Source: Opisthocomus hoazin | Lineage: Eukaryota > Chordata > Aves > Opisthocomiformes > Opisthocomidae | Reading direction: 5' to 3' | Length of the DNA: 64,000 nucleotides | Assembly (NCBI RefSeq): GCF_030867145.1 | Contig: NC_134433.1 | Location: forward strand, 10,057,216 to 10,121,215 | In this document: piece by piece, positions 28,401 through 40,800 of the stretch | Layout: each line of letters opens with the position of its first letter | Numbering within the stretch: position 1 is the first letter of the stretch | Translations under genes and position numbers: made by a program | Notes under the pieces: generated by a model | The model's input: only the letters and a program-made list of their open reading frames with translations | Told to the model about the DNA's origin: nothing | Database searches by the model: none

Positions 28401-31400
28401 TCTTCAGGCTGAACAAGCCCAGCTCCCTCAGCCTCTCCTCGCAGGAGAGCCGCTCCAGTCCCCTCACCATCCTCATAGCCCTCCACTGGACTCTCTCCAG
28501 TAGCTCCTGATCTTTCTTGAACTGGGGAGCCCAGAACTGGACACAGCACTGCAGATGGGGCCTCATCGAGCATGTGCTGCTCGTGTAACGGAGCCTGTCC
28601 TGGTGCCAGCGCCTGTGTTTCCTCCCCAGATGCAGAGCCCACGTGAGCCCTGACCAGGAGGAGTCCATCCGAGAGACCCAGAGCCTCATAAAAGAGAGGC
28701 AGAACGTTTTCTTTGAGATGGAGGCCTATCTGCCGAAGAAGAACGGGTACGGGGCGCCTCGTCTCCGGGTGAAACGTGGGGTGCTCCTGCCTGCCCGTGG
28801 CCTTCACCCACCCTCGGACGGCGGCCGCGCGCAGGGGAGCCCCGGTGCCCGCGGGAGCTGGGCTGTGTGCTCGGCCGCCTGTCCCCTGCCCTTGGGAGGA
28901 GATGCCAAGCATTTGTGCCAGTCACGCTGCCTGGCAGCTCCGAGTGGAAAACAGCTGGGGGCTCATTCCCGGCCCCGTGGCCTCCATGGTGGCATGAGAG
29001 GGGATGGCTCTGCCTGGCAGTACTGCCAGCTCCCGGGCGGGCACCCGTCCTGACACCTCTGCTCTCTCCCCAGGTTGTATCTGAGTCTGGTGCTCGGGAA
29101 TGTGAACGTCACGCTGCTCAGCAAGCAGGCCAAGTACGGCCCCCTCGTCGCTGCCACCCTGTGCTTTGCCTGGCCTGGGACCCCTTGGCACCAGGAAACA
29201 CCAACTCCTCCCGAGCTGAGCTGCCCCACGTGCAGACACATGGCTGGCTTGACCTACCCAGTGCAGATTCCGTTCCCAGGCCGTCCCCTGCTTCCCTCCC
29301 CAGAATCAGCCGAGTCCTCGACTCCCCCTTAGGCTCCTGCCACCGGCTGGGACCGACCGTTAGCTCTGAGAAGCTAAACAGGATCCTCCACCAAAGCTGT
29401 GTCTGGGTTTCCCCCACGGTGGGGACTTCCAGGAGAGACAAGCTCATGCAGCTGCTGGCGAGCCTCCTCCTCTTCTCTTGGGAAACACCGATGGCCAGTT
29501 TTGGCACGTGGGAGCCCCCCACACGCTGGGACACTGATGCAGAGGTGTCCCCTCTTACGTCCCCAGGCCTCCCTGTGAAGGGCTGAGCAGACACCAGCCT
29601 GCCCAGCTTCCCTGGGGGCCTTCGCCAGGCTGGTGTGGGTGGGGGGCACCTAAGCTGTCTCACCTGTGTCTCCTCTCAGAAATACCCAGGGGACAAGGTT
29701 TTTTCCTGAGCATGTCCCACAGGTTCCCAACAGAGCGTCCTTTTGTCCAGCCAGGTGGGGTGGGAGGGTAGAGCCTTCCAGCAGCCACCTTGCTCCAAGC
29801 CGGCCCTTGTGCTTCCCTGCAGGTTCGCGTATAAAGATGAGTACGAGAAGTTCAAGCTCTACCTCACCATCATCTTACTGATCGTGTCCTTCTCCTGTCG
29901 GTTCCTCCTCAACTCCAGGTGAGCCTGGCTTGAATGCTGGGCAGAGACCTCGTACCAGGGCCCCTTTGTCCTCCTCGCTCCTCCCGAGAGGCCCAGAGCT
30001 GAACAGGAGATCCTGACCAAAGATCTGGCCGCTGCCCTGGAGGTGCGGTGGCTTTCGTGGCTGCTGCCATCTGGCTGAGGCCACAGTGGATGGTGAAGAA
30101 GCAGGTCTCCCTGCCCGCAGGGCGGGTGGGCGTCCCGCAGCGATGGCTCTCTCGGTGCCTGTCCCCCCAACACATGAGCAGTGGCTCTGCTGCTGCCCTG
30201 ACACCCCGCTTTGTCTCCCACCAGGGTGACAGACGCTGTCTTCAACTTCCTTCTGGTGTGGTACTACTGCACCCTCACCATCCGGGAGAGCATCTTGATC
30301 AACAACGGATCCAAGTGAGTCCGTGGGCTCGGGGAGGCCGACCTGTAGCCATTTGGTCCTCCTCTGCCAGGCTGGGGAGCTGGGATGCATTGCGTAGCTC
30401 CGTGCTTCCAAAGCGAGCAGCTCCCTCCTACTCAGGGTGTGTAGCAAACCCCGGTGATGAGTTGTACAGGGCAGGAGGAGCTGCCCGTGCAGAGGCAGTG
30501 TGGGAGGGTTGGAAGGGCCCCTGGGTGCTGCCTGGACCGGAGGCGCTGGGTCCTGCTCCGCACAGGGCCGTTTCGTAACCAGCCCCACTCCTCGCCTTGC
30601 GCTGGGCTGGCTCGGCTCCGCTGGTGCGCGTTTGGGCCTTGATTCGTGCTCGGGACCTGATGCCCCCTTCTCTGTGTCTGCCTTCCAGAATCAAAGGCTG
30701 GTGGGTTTTCCATCACTACGTCTCCACCTTCCTCTCGGGTGTCATGCTGACGTGGTAAGTCTGGGTCCCTTTGTCTCTTTGTTGGAGCTGTGGCCAGCTC
30801 AAAGGGGCCTTTGCTGCCCTAACCTGCGGCCGTGTTCCAGCTCTGTGGACGTTGGGGTCTAACTGTCAGCTCCACACGTTCCTCACCAGGCCCAAGCGCC
30901 CTAAACGAAAGCAGCCGTCGGCACCTCGGTGCGGCAGGCGGCGCAGACAGGGTCCCTGGGCTGGCAGACGCGATCCCTGCCCGGCAATTCTTGCGGAAGG
31001 GCTCTCAGCCCCCGGTTTTGGTGGGGGCCGGGGCGAGGCGGGGTGTCATTACCCTGGCCCGGGGGGCAGGCAGGGCTGGCTGTGCCTCCTCGCAGCCCCC
31101 GTCTCTCCACAGGCCGGACGGGCTGATGTACCAGATGTTCAGGAATCAGTTCCTCTCCTTCTCCATGTACCAGAGTAAGTGCCGCCGCGGGGGCTGGGAC
31201 CGGGCTGGCCTCGGGCGCTGAGCGTGCCTGCCCTGCTCTGCCACCGCTGAGACCCGGCCGCAGCTGCGCGCAGCCCTCTCCTCCCCTGGGTTTCCCCAGC
31301 CTCTTTCCCCGACCCTGGCGCTGGGACAGGCAGCGTCGTCCCGGAGCCGGGCTCGTGCTGGGGCCCGGGCCCGATGCCTGGGCGCCTGCTGACGGCACGC

Positions 31401-32949
31401 GCGCTCTCCTCGCAGGCTTCGTGCAGTTCCTCCAGTACTACTATCAGAGCGGGTGCTTGTACCGGCTGCGAGCGCTGGGCGAGAGGCACAACATGGATCT
31501 GACTGTGGGTAAGCTGGCATCTTCCCTTACTGGTTGCCCCAGTCCCCGGGGAGCTGCCACTGCTGCAGGGCCCGTGGCTGCTAGCAGCCTCCCTCCCAGC
31601 AGCAGACCCCTGCCTGGCTAACTGGGAGCTGTGGTTTCTGTTAAAGGCAACGCTGACAGTTATTTTTGTTTCGGGGCTAGCTTGACTGAGGTTGATCAGT
31701 GGCAGAAACGGTAAAAGGTAGAAATAAAGCCAAAGCTCTGAGGGCAGCACCTCCCCTGGGGCGGCAGCATCCCGTAGGCTGGATGCTCCCCCCCTCCCAC
31801 TCTCCCGGGGCCGCTGGCCCACGGCTGGCTCCCTCGGGGTGGCAGGGAGCAGCAGATGTGGTTCCCAGCATCCGAGGTTCCCCCAGGAAGCTGCCTCGCA
31901 GACCGAAGCCCTCCTGTCACCACCCCCCCGGCGCTGCGACGCCGGGCGCGCGGGCTGAGCGGCCGCAGTGAGGGCAGAGCCACCATCGCAGCTGCCGGCA
32001 GAGCGGCCCACGCCAGCATGTTCTCAGGTCCCCATGCAAACCTGTGTTCTCTGCAGAGGGCTTCCAGTCCTGGATGTGGAGAGGCCTCACGTTCCTGCTT
32101 CCCTTCCTCTTCTTTGGGCAGGTGAGTGTGCACCGACCCTTGCGCTTGGCAGCCTGGGCGTCAGGCAGGACCCGCGGGCTGCTGCAGCCAAGCGATGCCC
32201 GTGCCAGGGGCAGGGAAATGCTTTCCCAAAACGCGGAGCCTTTTTCTTTTCCTCCAAAGCGCCCTCCTCCACGGCTCGGCTGGTGAGATGGGGAGGGCCT
32301 GGGGTAGTTCTGCCAAGTGCTCAAGTGCTGTGCAAAACACGGCCACGGGGCCGGCTCCGAGAGCCCTTCCTAACCCCTGCGGAGCTTCAGCTCCTGAAGG
32401 TCCGGTTCTTCCTTGGTCGGATCATTTAGACCGATGGCCAAAAGCAGTGGGCTGGTCTGAGGCTTCCTCCCAGCTGTTGGGCTCCAGAAGGGGGGGATCT
32501 CCCAACCGGGATCCTCTGGCCCCGCACCGGGACCAGTCTCGCTGCGTGCTGGGGCAGGCTGGGCTGACACGAGGTCTGCGGGGGGGTTTGTGCCTGGAGA
32601 GAGCCGCTGGGTAAACCCCAGCATGGGGTCGAGCCTTTGCAAGGAGGAACTCCACTGAGTCTCTCTGCCCCGCAGTTCTGGCAGCTCTACAACGCCGTCA
32701 CCCTCTTCCGCATGGTCCAGCACCCGCAGTGCAAGGAGTGGCAGGTGAGGGGGCTGCCCCGTGGGGGGGTGTGCCCCGGGGGGGGTGCCCCGGGCAGGGC
32801 CCTCCTGCTGACTCGTGCCTCCGCGGCTCCTGCAGGTCCTCATGTGCGGCCTCCCCTTCTTCATCCTCTTCCTGGGGAACTTCTTCACCACCCTCCGTGT
32901 CGTCCACCAGAAGTTTCAGAACAAGAACAAAGACACGAAGTGTAACTGA
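25438..32949 (+). CDS. TMEM120A: TMEM120A (TACAN) membrane protein, 12 coding exons, complete
   Basis: TMEM120A is a homodimeric multi-pass protein of the nuclear envelope/ER. Published work links it to fat-cell differentiation and, with dispute, to mechanical pain sensing; structures show an ELOVL-like fold that binds coenzyme A. Coding exons: 25438-25530, 27515-27633, 28630-28746, 29074-29133, 29823-29918, 30225-30314, 30689-30754, 31113-31174, 31416-31508, 32057-32121, 32676-32744, 32836-32949. Phase closes to 347 residues (human 343). An N-terminal coiled-coil region (about 14-100) includes [14 protein letters not shown] and [15 protein letters not shown]. Six membrane segments follow from [18 protein letters not shown] (about 140-158) to [16 protein letters not shown]. 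The [11 protein letters not shown] stretch (194-204) holds the Trp that contacts CoA in the human structure by my alignment. The ATG lies in GCCGCCATGG after a tetranucleotide repeat. The N-terminal 14 residues (Ala/Thr-rich) differ from human. The closest alternative, TMEM120B, is less likely because the neighbours match the TMEM120A locus. Confidence 0.96.
26304..26408. repeat. Three tandem copies of a 35-bp GC-rich unit, TMEM120A intron 1
   Basis: Copies start at 26304, 26339 and 26374 with GTCCGAG or GTCTGAG followed by CGCGGTGCCGGACGGCGTGC. They are nearly identical, so the expansion is recent. Each unit carries several CpG. Confidence 0.93.
26503..26546. repeat. Two tandem copies of a 21-bp unit, TMEM120A intron 1
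   Basis: CAGGAAGGTTTGATGGTGGA is followed directly by a near copy with one or two changes (AGGAAAGTTTGATGGTGGA). A local duplication, no function apparent. Confidence 0.75.
28042..28572 (-). mobile_element. CR1 LINE fragment, 3' end, in TMEM120A intron 2
   Basis: The plus strand starts ATCACAGAATCACAGAATG, the reverse complement of the CR1 3' end. Translation on the minus strand gives degraded reverse-transcriptase C-terminal motifs such as [20 protein letters not shown]. The element is antisense to TMEM120A, 5'-truncated, fills over half of the intron, and ends about 57 bp before exon 3. Confidence 0.95.
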
Positions 32950-33506
32950 AGAGAGGCAGTGTGGGCGCCAGGACTGTTTCTCCCCCCTGGCTCCATCTCC
33001 CATTCCCACCTCCTCGATGCCGTCCAGACTCTGGTGTCCACCCTGTTCCTTGGAAGCCTGAGTGTGGGACAGAGCTTGGGGCCACTCGCAGACCGTGTCT
33101 TAGCTGTGGGGCTGTGCCCTGGTCACTCACCTGGAAGCAGGAGCACCCTCTGCCTGTCTCTCCTGGCTGCCTTCCCCCCACCTCGGCGAGCAGGGGGCCA
33201 GGGACAGTCGCTCCCCTTCCCTCGGCCTTCCGGACCTTCACCAGAGTGGTCCTCGGGGGTGAAGCCCGGCTCTGCGAGCACTCCTCACCCCAGCTCCCGG
33301 GGCACAAGGCAGGGTCCGGGGCAATGAAGGCAGAGGGGAAGAGGCCCTCGCACCTCGTCGCTGCCCCGGCACGTGTGCTGGCTTCCAGGGTGGGCCTCAG
33401 GTTCCTCCTCTCCCTGCAAGCTGAAGGAGCAGTGGAGGCATCACAAGCCTCAGCCAGGCGAACAGCACCCTGGTCTCGCATCTCCAGAGGACGCATGTGC
33501 AAAAAA

Positions 33507-33512
33507 AATAAA
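33507..33512 (+). terminator. TMEM120A: Polyadenylation signal of TMEM120A (AATAAA)
   Basis: AATAAA lies about 560 nt after the TMEM120A stop codon, following an A-rich run. It is the first canonical signal on this strand after the gene, so the 3' UTR probably spans 32950 to about 33530. Confidence 0.8.
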
Positions 33513-33974
33513 GGGCAGGTGGTGCCTGGGGTTGCTGGGGTGGTTTCAGAGCAGCCTGCATGCTCGGTGCTTTTGGCCCATCTGGTAGTGGCTCCCCTGA
33601 CACAACCTGTCAGGGAGAGGGAGGGAAAAACACTCCCCCGGTGTGGGATGGGAGAGGAGGGCAGGGGTGCCAGCACCCTCCCCAGCCCCCACGGGCCCCG
33701 TGCACAGCTCTGGCTGCCCCGGGAGCCGAGCAGGACCTCCGGGTCCCCAGAGACCTGGGGAAGAGCAGCCTCATGCTGCTGCTGGAAGCCCCCGAAGCCT
33801 TGGGAGCCAAACAGCGTGTCCAGCATGGCCGTGCCTCAGCCCCCAGCCCTCTGGCCTCGCTGCCTGCCAGCGCTCAGCACCCCGGGGCTTCCTCCCGGGC
33901 AGCAGCCATCGCTCCTCCTGCCGCCCCCTTCCCAAGCAGAGGGAGGGCAGGAAGCAAGCTCCAGAAGCAGTATT

Positions 33975-33980
33975 TTTATT
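33975..33980 (-). terminator. POR: Polyadenylation signal of POR (AATAAA on minus strand)
   Basis: TTTATT on the plus strand reads AATAAA on the minus strand, about 875 nt past the POR stop. The sequence just upstream (34020-34090) is AT-rich in an otherwise GC-rich setting, as expected of a 3' UTR. Another A/T-rich hexamer near 34076 could serve as an earlier site. POR and TMEM120A are tail-to-tail, with roughly 430 bp between their likely cleavage sites. Confidence 0.7.
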
Positions 33981-34854
33981 CCAAGGGCAAATGTATTTAA
34001 ATAATTTACAGTCATTGGACAGCCTGGAAGTTGGGTTGGTTTTTTTTTTCCCCATGATTAAATCACAAAGATGTTAAAATAAAAACAGTATTTAAAAAAT
34101 GACCATACACAGTGTGAGGGAGGGGCTGGGCAGAGGGGAGCTGCTGGCTGCAGGACCCCGGGGAGCCAGAGCCCAGATCCGGTGTCTTGGCGAGGGGAGC
34201 GGAGCCGTCCCCGCTGCGTGCTGGAGCGCAGGCGAGGAGCGGGGAAGAGGAGCGGGGTGGCTGCGGGGTCCGGGCAGCCGGCTCTGCCCTCTCCTCGGAG
34301 CAGCGGTCGCTGGCAGCGGGTGCACGTGGCCATGGTGTGGGACAGCTCTGTGCCCAGAGCCGGCTGCCAGCCCCACGGCAGGGCAGGAGGGGACGAGGAC
34401 AGGCCGCTGCCCCGCACCGCGCCCTCGCACCAAACCCCAGCGCGGGGGGCTGCCAGCTCCTCCGCCAGGCAGGCGTGGTCTCCAGCCCCACGGATAAGGC
34501 AACTCCTCGCGTTCAGGGAAGGACCCCAGAGCTCCCCCAGCACCGTCCGTCCCTCCTGCCCCACATCAGCTGTGTCCTGACCTCAGGGCAGACGCTGGTG
34601 CCCTGAGGTGCTCCCTGGGGCACCGCGGCTCCTGGACACCAGCCTGAGCTACCCCCCTGCCCCTCTCAACCCCCTCTGCCCCAGGCACACAGCCTGGCCG
34701 GGGCTGCTGTGACCAGGAGGGGTTGGGAGTGACACTGGGGTAGCTGTGGGCTGGGGACAACGCTGTCACCTGCAGCAGCAGTGGGCGAGCAGGCGCTTTC
34801 CCCAGGGCCCACGCCTGGGGACCTGTTCTCTCCCTGGCCCCACCAGCCCCGCTC

Positions 34855-37800
34855 TTAGCTCCAGACGTCCAGAGAGTACCGGCCCTTCGTCATCAGTTTC
34901 TTTACATAGTCCACGGCCTGGGGCTGGCTCATGTTCCCGAACTCGGCCACGATCTCGTAGAAGGTGTTCTGCACGTCCCGGGCCATGTTGCGAGCATCGC
35001 TGGAAAGAAGGGGACACACACGTCGAAGCCTGATCGCCTCCGGACACAGACGGTTCGCTCACCCCAGCCCGTCCGCTCGCCCTCCCCAGAACAAGGACAG
35101 CATAACCCTCCCAGGGCTTGTAACACACAAGTGGGTGAACTGAGTGACGCTCGTTTTCCTCAGAATAGGAATGTTTTCCCAAAAACTGGGAGGAGTGGTA
35201 GATACACCAGCAGGCTGTGCTGCCATTCAGCGAGACTTGGACAGGCTGAAGTGCTGGGCACAGGGGAACCTGATGAAGTTCAACAAGGGCAAGTGCAGGG
35301 TCCTGCACCTGGGGAGGAACAACCCCATGCACCAGTACAGGCTGGGGCTGACCTGCTGGAGAGCAGCTCTGTGGAGAGGGACCTGGCTGTCCTGGTGGAT
35401 GACAGGTTGACCATGAGCCAGCAGTGTGCCCTGGCTGCCAAGAAGGCCAATGGGATCCTGGGATGCATTAGGAGGAGTGTGGCCAGCAGGTCGAGGGAGG
35501 TTCTCCTTCCCCTCTGCTCTGCCCTGGTGAGACCCCATCTGGAGTACTGTGTCCAGTTCTGGGCTCCCCAGTTCAAGAAAGATGAGGAGCTACTGGAGAG
35601 AGTCCAGTGGAGGGCTACGAGGATGGTGAGGGGACTGGAGCATCTCTCCTACGAGGAGAGGCTGAGGGAGCTGGGCTTGTTCAGCCTGAAGAATTGAAGG
35701 CTGAGAGGGGACCTTAGAAATGCTGATAAATATCTGCAGGGTGGGTGTCAGGAGGACGGGGCCAGACTCTTTCCAGTGGTGCCCAGTGACAGGACAAGGG
35801 GCAACAGGCACAAACTGAAGCAGAGGAAATTCCAGCTGAACATGTGGAAGAACTTCTTCCCTCTGAGGGTGACGGAGCCCTGGCACAGGCTGCCCAGGGA
35901 GGCTGTGGAGTCTCCTTCTCTGGAGATATTCCAGACCCGCCTGGATGCAGTCCTGTGCAGCCTGCTCTGGGTGACCCTGCTTGGGCAGGGAGTTGGGCTG
36001 GGTGACCCACAGAGGTCCCTGCCAACCCCGACCATTCTGTGACTCTGTGAAGTCCCCTCCCTGCCGCTGGGCTTACCCGCACACGTAGATATGAGCGTTC
36101 CCCTCATTAACCAGCTTCCAGACGTTTTCCTTGTTCTTCTTCAGTAAATGCTGAACATAAACCTGGCAGGAAACAAGGCGGGGGTCAGGTGAGAGGGGCA
36201 GAGCCCCACGTCAGAAGGCCACAGCGAGGGAGGGGAAGCCAAGCCCCTGCTTGTGCCTCCACAAGGCAGTGGAGAAGCTGGGTGCTCCCATGACTGCCAT
36301 GGGCCTTCCCTAGGCTGCCCCAGGCTGGGAGTCTCCAGCCCTCGGGGCCTTTTCTTCTGCTGCCACGGCGGGAGCGACGCTGGGCAGCGTGAGCAAGCAG
36401 CTGGGGGATTAGAGCGGTACCTTCTCGGCCTGGTCCCTGGAGAAGGCAACGTTGAGCTGGGTGAGGACTCCCTCCCGATGGAAGCCGGCCAGCTCCTCGC
36501 GGTACAGGTAGTCCTCACGCTCGCGGCGGCAGCCGTAGTAGAGCACCGTCTCGCCCACCTCTTTGCCTGCAGAGTCACACAGCGGCCATCAGCTGGCTCC
36601 CTGCAGCCCCCCGCCCTGCCCTCCCCTCGTCCTGCCCACCCGGGGGAGGCAGAGCTGTGTTGCTGCTCCTGCTCAGAAGAGGAAGCTCGAGACTCCGATT
36701 GCTAGAAGTCTCTACATGCTTTAGCAACGAGTGACTTGACAGTGGTTACCTGGAGGTGTGGTGGCAGAGGTCAGAGAACTGGCTCAGGTCTATCCGTGCC
36801 CCCCAAATGTTCTCTGGGGCCAAGGGAGGAGGACAAAGCATCCTCATGCTGGGCAAAAACACAGCTGAAAACTGCTGTTCACCCTGCTCCACTGCCTCTG
36901 CTTTCTGCTAGGCCCGTCAGCAATGTGTGCAGCACAAGCTGCACCTTGGAGGCACCAACTGGCCCCGCTGAGCATTATCCTGCAGCAGCTCCAGGCCCCA
37001 GGGAAGTTTCTGGGCACTCACCTTGCTGCTTCATCCAGGCCCGCTCCTGAATGAAGCCGATGAAGGGGGCTATGCCAGTCCCCGGTCCGATCATGATGAC
37101 GGGCGTGCTGGGTTTGAAGGGCAGGCGAAACTGCGATTTCCTGACGTACATGGGCACCAGGGAGCTCCTCCCGTTCTCATTGGGCACCTTGTTCTTCAGC
37201 CAGTTGGTGGCCACCCCTTTGTTCAGGCGTCCCGTCTTGGTCTCGTACTCTACCATCACAGCACAGATGTGGATGGCGTTGGGGTGAACCTGCAGGGAAG
37301 GGATGTCAGCGCCAGGCAGAGAGGGAGCTCCAGACGAGGTTCTGGGCCACCCCACAGCTCAGTCCCTTGTACTCAGGGACGGGGAGAAGTTTAACTAAGT
37401 ATTAACATTGGGACAGCTATCCCTCCCCTGGCACATCAGACCTCCAAGGATGACGTCCATGAGGCTTGTGCCTGGTTGTCCAACTCACCACAGGACCACT
37501 GAGCTTCCCTTGGTATTCCTGACAACCTCAGGGCTCTGGGCACAAAGTACAGAGCGAGTTTTGATCAACCCCTGAAACGCCACCTTGCCTCCAAGCCCTG
37601 AAAGCAAAGCCTACGGGCCAAGAGGAGCAGAGCTGCAAGGAGGGCGATGGTATCAAGGCACCGCTGGCTGCGGTGTGGGACCCTCTGTGGAGGGTGGGAT
37701 AAACCCCTCTTCTCATGCACGGAGATAATGAAAGCTGCCCCCGTGACAGACAGCGTCACCAGGGCAAACTCCCCGTGTCCCGTCCCCAGCTGAGAGGAGG

Positions 37801-40800
37801 GTCAGCGGCGCTGTGGGGTCCCTCAGCAGCCTCCATCCCTGCTGGAAGCAGGCTCACCTTGGAGGAGGAGGCGATGGAGTAGTAGCGGGCTTGCAGGCGG
37901 GGCAGGAGCTCACACAAGTGGTCGATGGGGGGGCGCAGCGAGGGTATGTCCTGCAGGATGGCCAGGATGTTCCTCCGGGCCTCCACCACCCAGCTGAGGT
38001 AGAGAGCCTGCGGGCAAGGAGGGCACGCACGTGACGGCTTCCCTACGCCGCTGGCAAACGCTCCCTCAGCTCTCTGCACGTGGTGCCCAGCAGTCCTGGA
38101 TCCCTTCTGGGGATCCCCCAGCACCCGGTTTAGCCCAGTGGCTTTGCTGAGAAGGCCACAGCTCCCACCTTGCCCTCGGCGGCAGACGATGCCATTTTTC
38201 GGAGGCGCTCCTGCTCGCCGGCGTCCGTGGCGTACTGGGCCAGCTCGTAGAGGACGTTGGTGCGGGGCGGGTTGGTGATATCCAGGTAGTACGTCAGGGC
38301 TGTACGGTAGGACGTGGGGCAGGGGAAGGGATGTTTCTTATTGGATTCCTCTGAAGGAGAGAAGAGAGAGAGAAAAAAATTCAGAAATCAGCAGCTGCAT
38401 GCTGCTCCAAATCTTGTGCCAGCAGCTACACACAGCGTAGAGCTGGAGACAGCCACATGCAGCTACAGGCATGAGCGCTGCAGACAGCGCAGGGGAACAG
38501 GCTTCAGGGAGGGGAGCAGCCCTAGGGCTGAATCAGCCCTGATCCTGCGCTGAAGCAGCCCCAGCACAGGGCAGCTCCCTCTCCAGGTAGCTACGTCCCC
38601 CGGTAGCCCATTTTGTGTTTCACAGATGCTGCCTGACAGCTTATCAGAAAAAAAACAAACCAAACCAAACCAAACCCCACGCTTCCCAACGGGGCTCTCC
38701 GCCCCGAGATCCCCACGCACGGAGACACCCAGCAAACCCCCAGGCCAAGCAGGAGGGCTGCTCTCCATGGCTCGTTTGGCCTCACGCACTTACACCTCCT
38801 TCAGTTCTGGCCCCAAAAGCATCCTTAGCCTCCGCCAGCCATGGGCAGAGCCCCCTCGGGAAAGGTCAGCACCAGCAGCCGAGGCTGGAGACATTTCATT
38901 CAGCAAAGCAGGGACAGGACTGGCAGCGTGAGGAGGAGAGCCCGGGACACCGCACAGGCATCTGCCGGCTCCAGCAGTGCCACCTGCACTCTCGAAACCA
39001 GGAGCCAGCTCTTGGCCTTCTGGGCCAGCACCCCTGACGCTCCAGGTCAGGCTGCTTTAGGAGTAAGACGGGCAGCAGCTGCCATCTCCCTCCTGCCAGA
39101 GACCAGCTCTGCTGGGAACGCTGCCCAGGAAAAGCTCTTTGTGTCAGCACAAGTGCTCCCTCCCGGCAGTTCAGTCCCCAAGCCTGTGCCTCCTCCAAGG
39201 ACTGAATAACAGCATCTCAGACACGAAGCCCCCGTTGAGCTCCGGGGCTGCTGCGGCAGAGGGATGCTCCGGCGGGCCGACGCTCTGTAATTAGGAGCGT
39301 GCCGTTACATAATTTGCTGTCGAATGGGCACAGCAAACACGTTTCACAACCGACCCACTTCAGCCGGCTCGCAGCAAGTGGGCTCTGTGCCACCGCTGCT
39401 GAAATGGCACCGCATCCAGAGAGGCCACGGGATTCCTCTGCTTGCCTGGAGGTGCCCTGCGGGACCTGAAGGCGATCGGCGCCTGCCCTGGTGGGAAGGA
39501 CAGAGGCCATAGCTGCAAGAGAACTGCTGCTGCTCAGGGGGGATCCATACTCACCATCCAAATTGTTTAGGGACATGATCGTGTCCAGATCCGTGCCCAG
39601 GATCTCACCAATCTGATTCACCAGAGAGGAGTCGTTGGCTGGGTACACCGCCACGTGGTCCCCAGACTCGTACCTGGCACAAGAGCGGGAGGAGAGCAGA
39701 TGAAACACCACCACCACTTCCCGTCCACCCCGAGCCCGAGCTGCTCAGTTCGGAGACAAGCGGGCTGGTGCAAGGGGCAGCAGGACACCGCTGAGATCTG
39801 AGCTGCTACACAGCACCTGCACAACCAGGGACCCCCCAGAGCCGGCGGTCATAGCAGAAAGGACCATCGCGGAGTAATGGTTTTAAGAACCAGCTCTTTG
39901 ACAAGGGACCTCCCAGACAACAGCAGTTTTGCCAGAGACTTCAATGAGGCCAGACTTCCACAGGACAAGCCAGCTCCCCGACAGGCAAGGAGCAAAGCTG
40001 CTCGAAACCTCGGCAGTATTTTGTTACGTTAAGCCACCTGGATTCATGGCATTCTTACAAGCACACACAGAGGATTTTAAGCCAGCAAGAGGGTTTTTGA
40101 GAACAGGGCTTTATTCCCCCTATGCTTGTACACCTGAGCCAAGCAAACCCACACGTAAGCCATCCCCAGCTCTCCCCCCCTCTCATAGCTCATCTACCCC
40201 TCATTTTCTTAACAACTCCTAGAGAATTCTTGCAGCTGGGACTGCTCAGGTAGGACAGGTATGCACAGCCAGCTCCGGAGGGACACAAAGCCAGCTGGCA
40301 CAGCCAGGCACAGCGCAAGAGCTGGGAGAAAGTCCTGCTGTGGGGTACCTGACACGTGGTACAGAAACCCAGAGGGGCGGTGTTAATTAATTATGAGAAC
40401 AAGGTCCCCTTCTGCAGTGCTGGACGAGGCCAGTGCCACATCCTCGTTCTCTGCTCCTGCCAAAATAGAGGAGCAGTCTCCCATGGGAAACTACCTGATT
40501 TTGGAATCGGAGATATCCAGCTCCAGGTGCATAAGGTGTCGCTCTCCACCCTCGTTCAGCTTGCGGTTCTCCGTAACCTGGGCCAGGAAGGGGTTCTTGG
40601 CATCAAACGGTCTGGAAGGAAAGACGAGGACCCTCTGGGTTACCCTCCTGAGGCTCACAGCGCTGCCTGCATCCAGGCACGTTCCCTCTGCCTCCAGAGC
40701 AGGCTCCCATGACCTGAGCACAGGGCTGTCCTGGTTCACGTTTCAAAGCCCACTGCAGCACAAACCAAATTATGATCCTGCTGCTACCCACACTGGCACG

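Noticed and set aside
28051-28689. 212-codon minus-strand frame with reverse-transcriptase-like motifs
   Set aside because: It is the decayed CR1 open frame, not a host gene; it is reported as a mobile element.
32961-34004. 347-codon plus-strand and 313-codon minus-strand frames
   Set aside because: They cover the TMEM120A 3' UTR and the gap before POR, with no domain, no splice logic and GC-rich composition.
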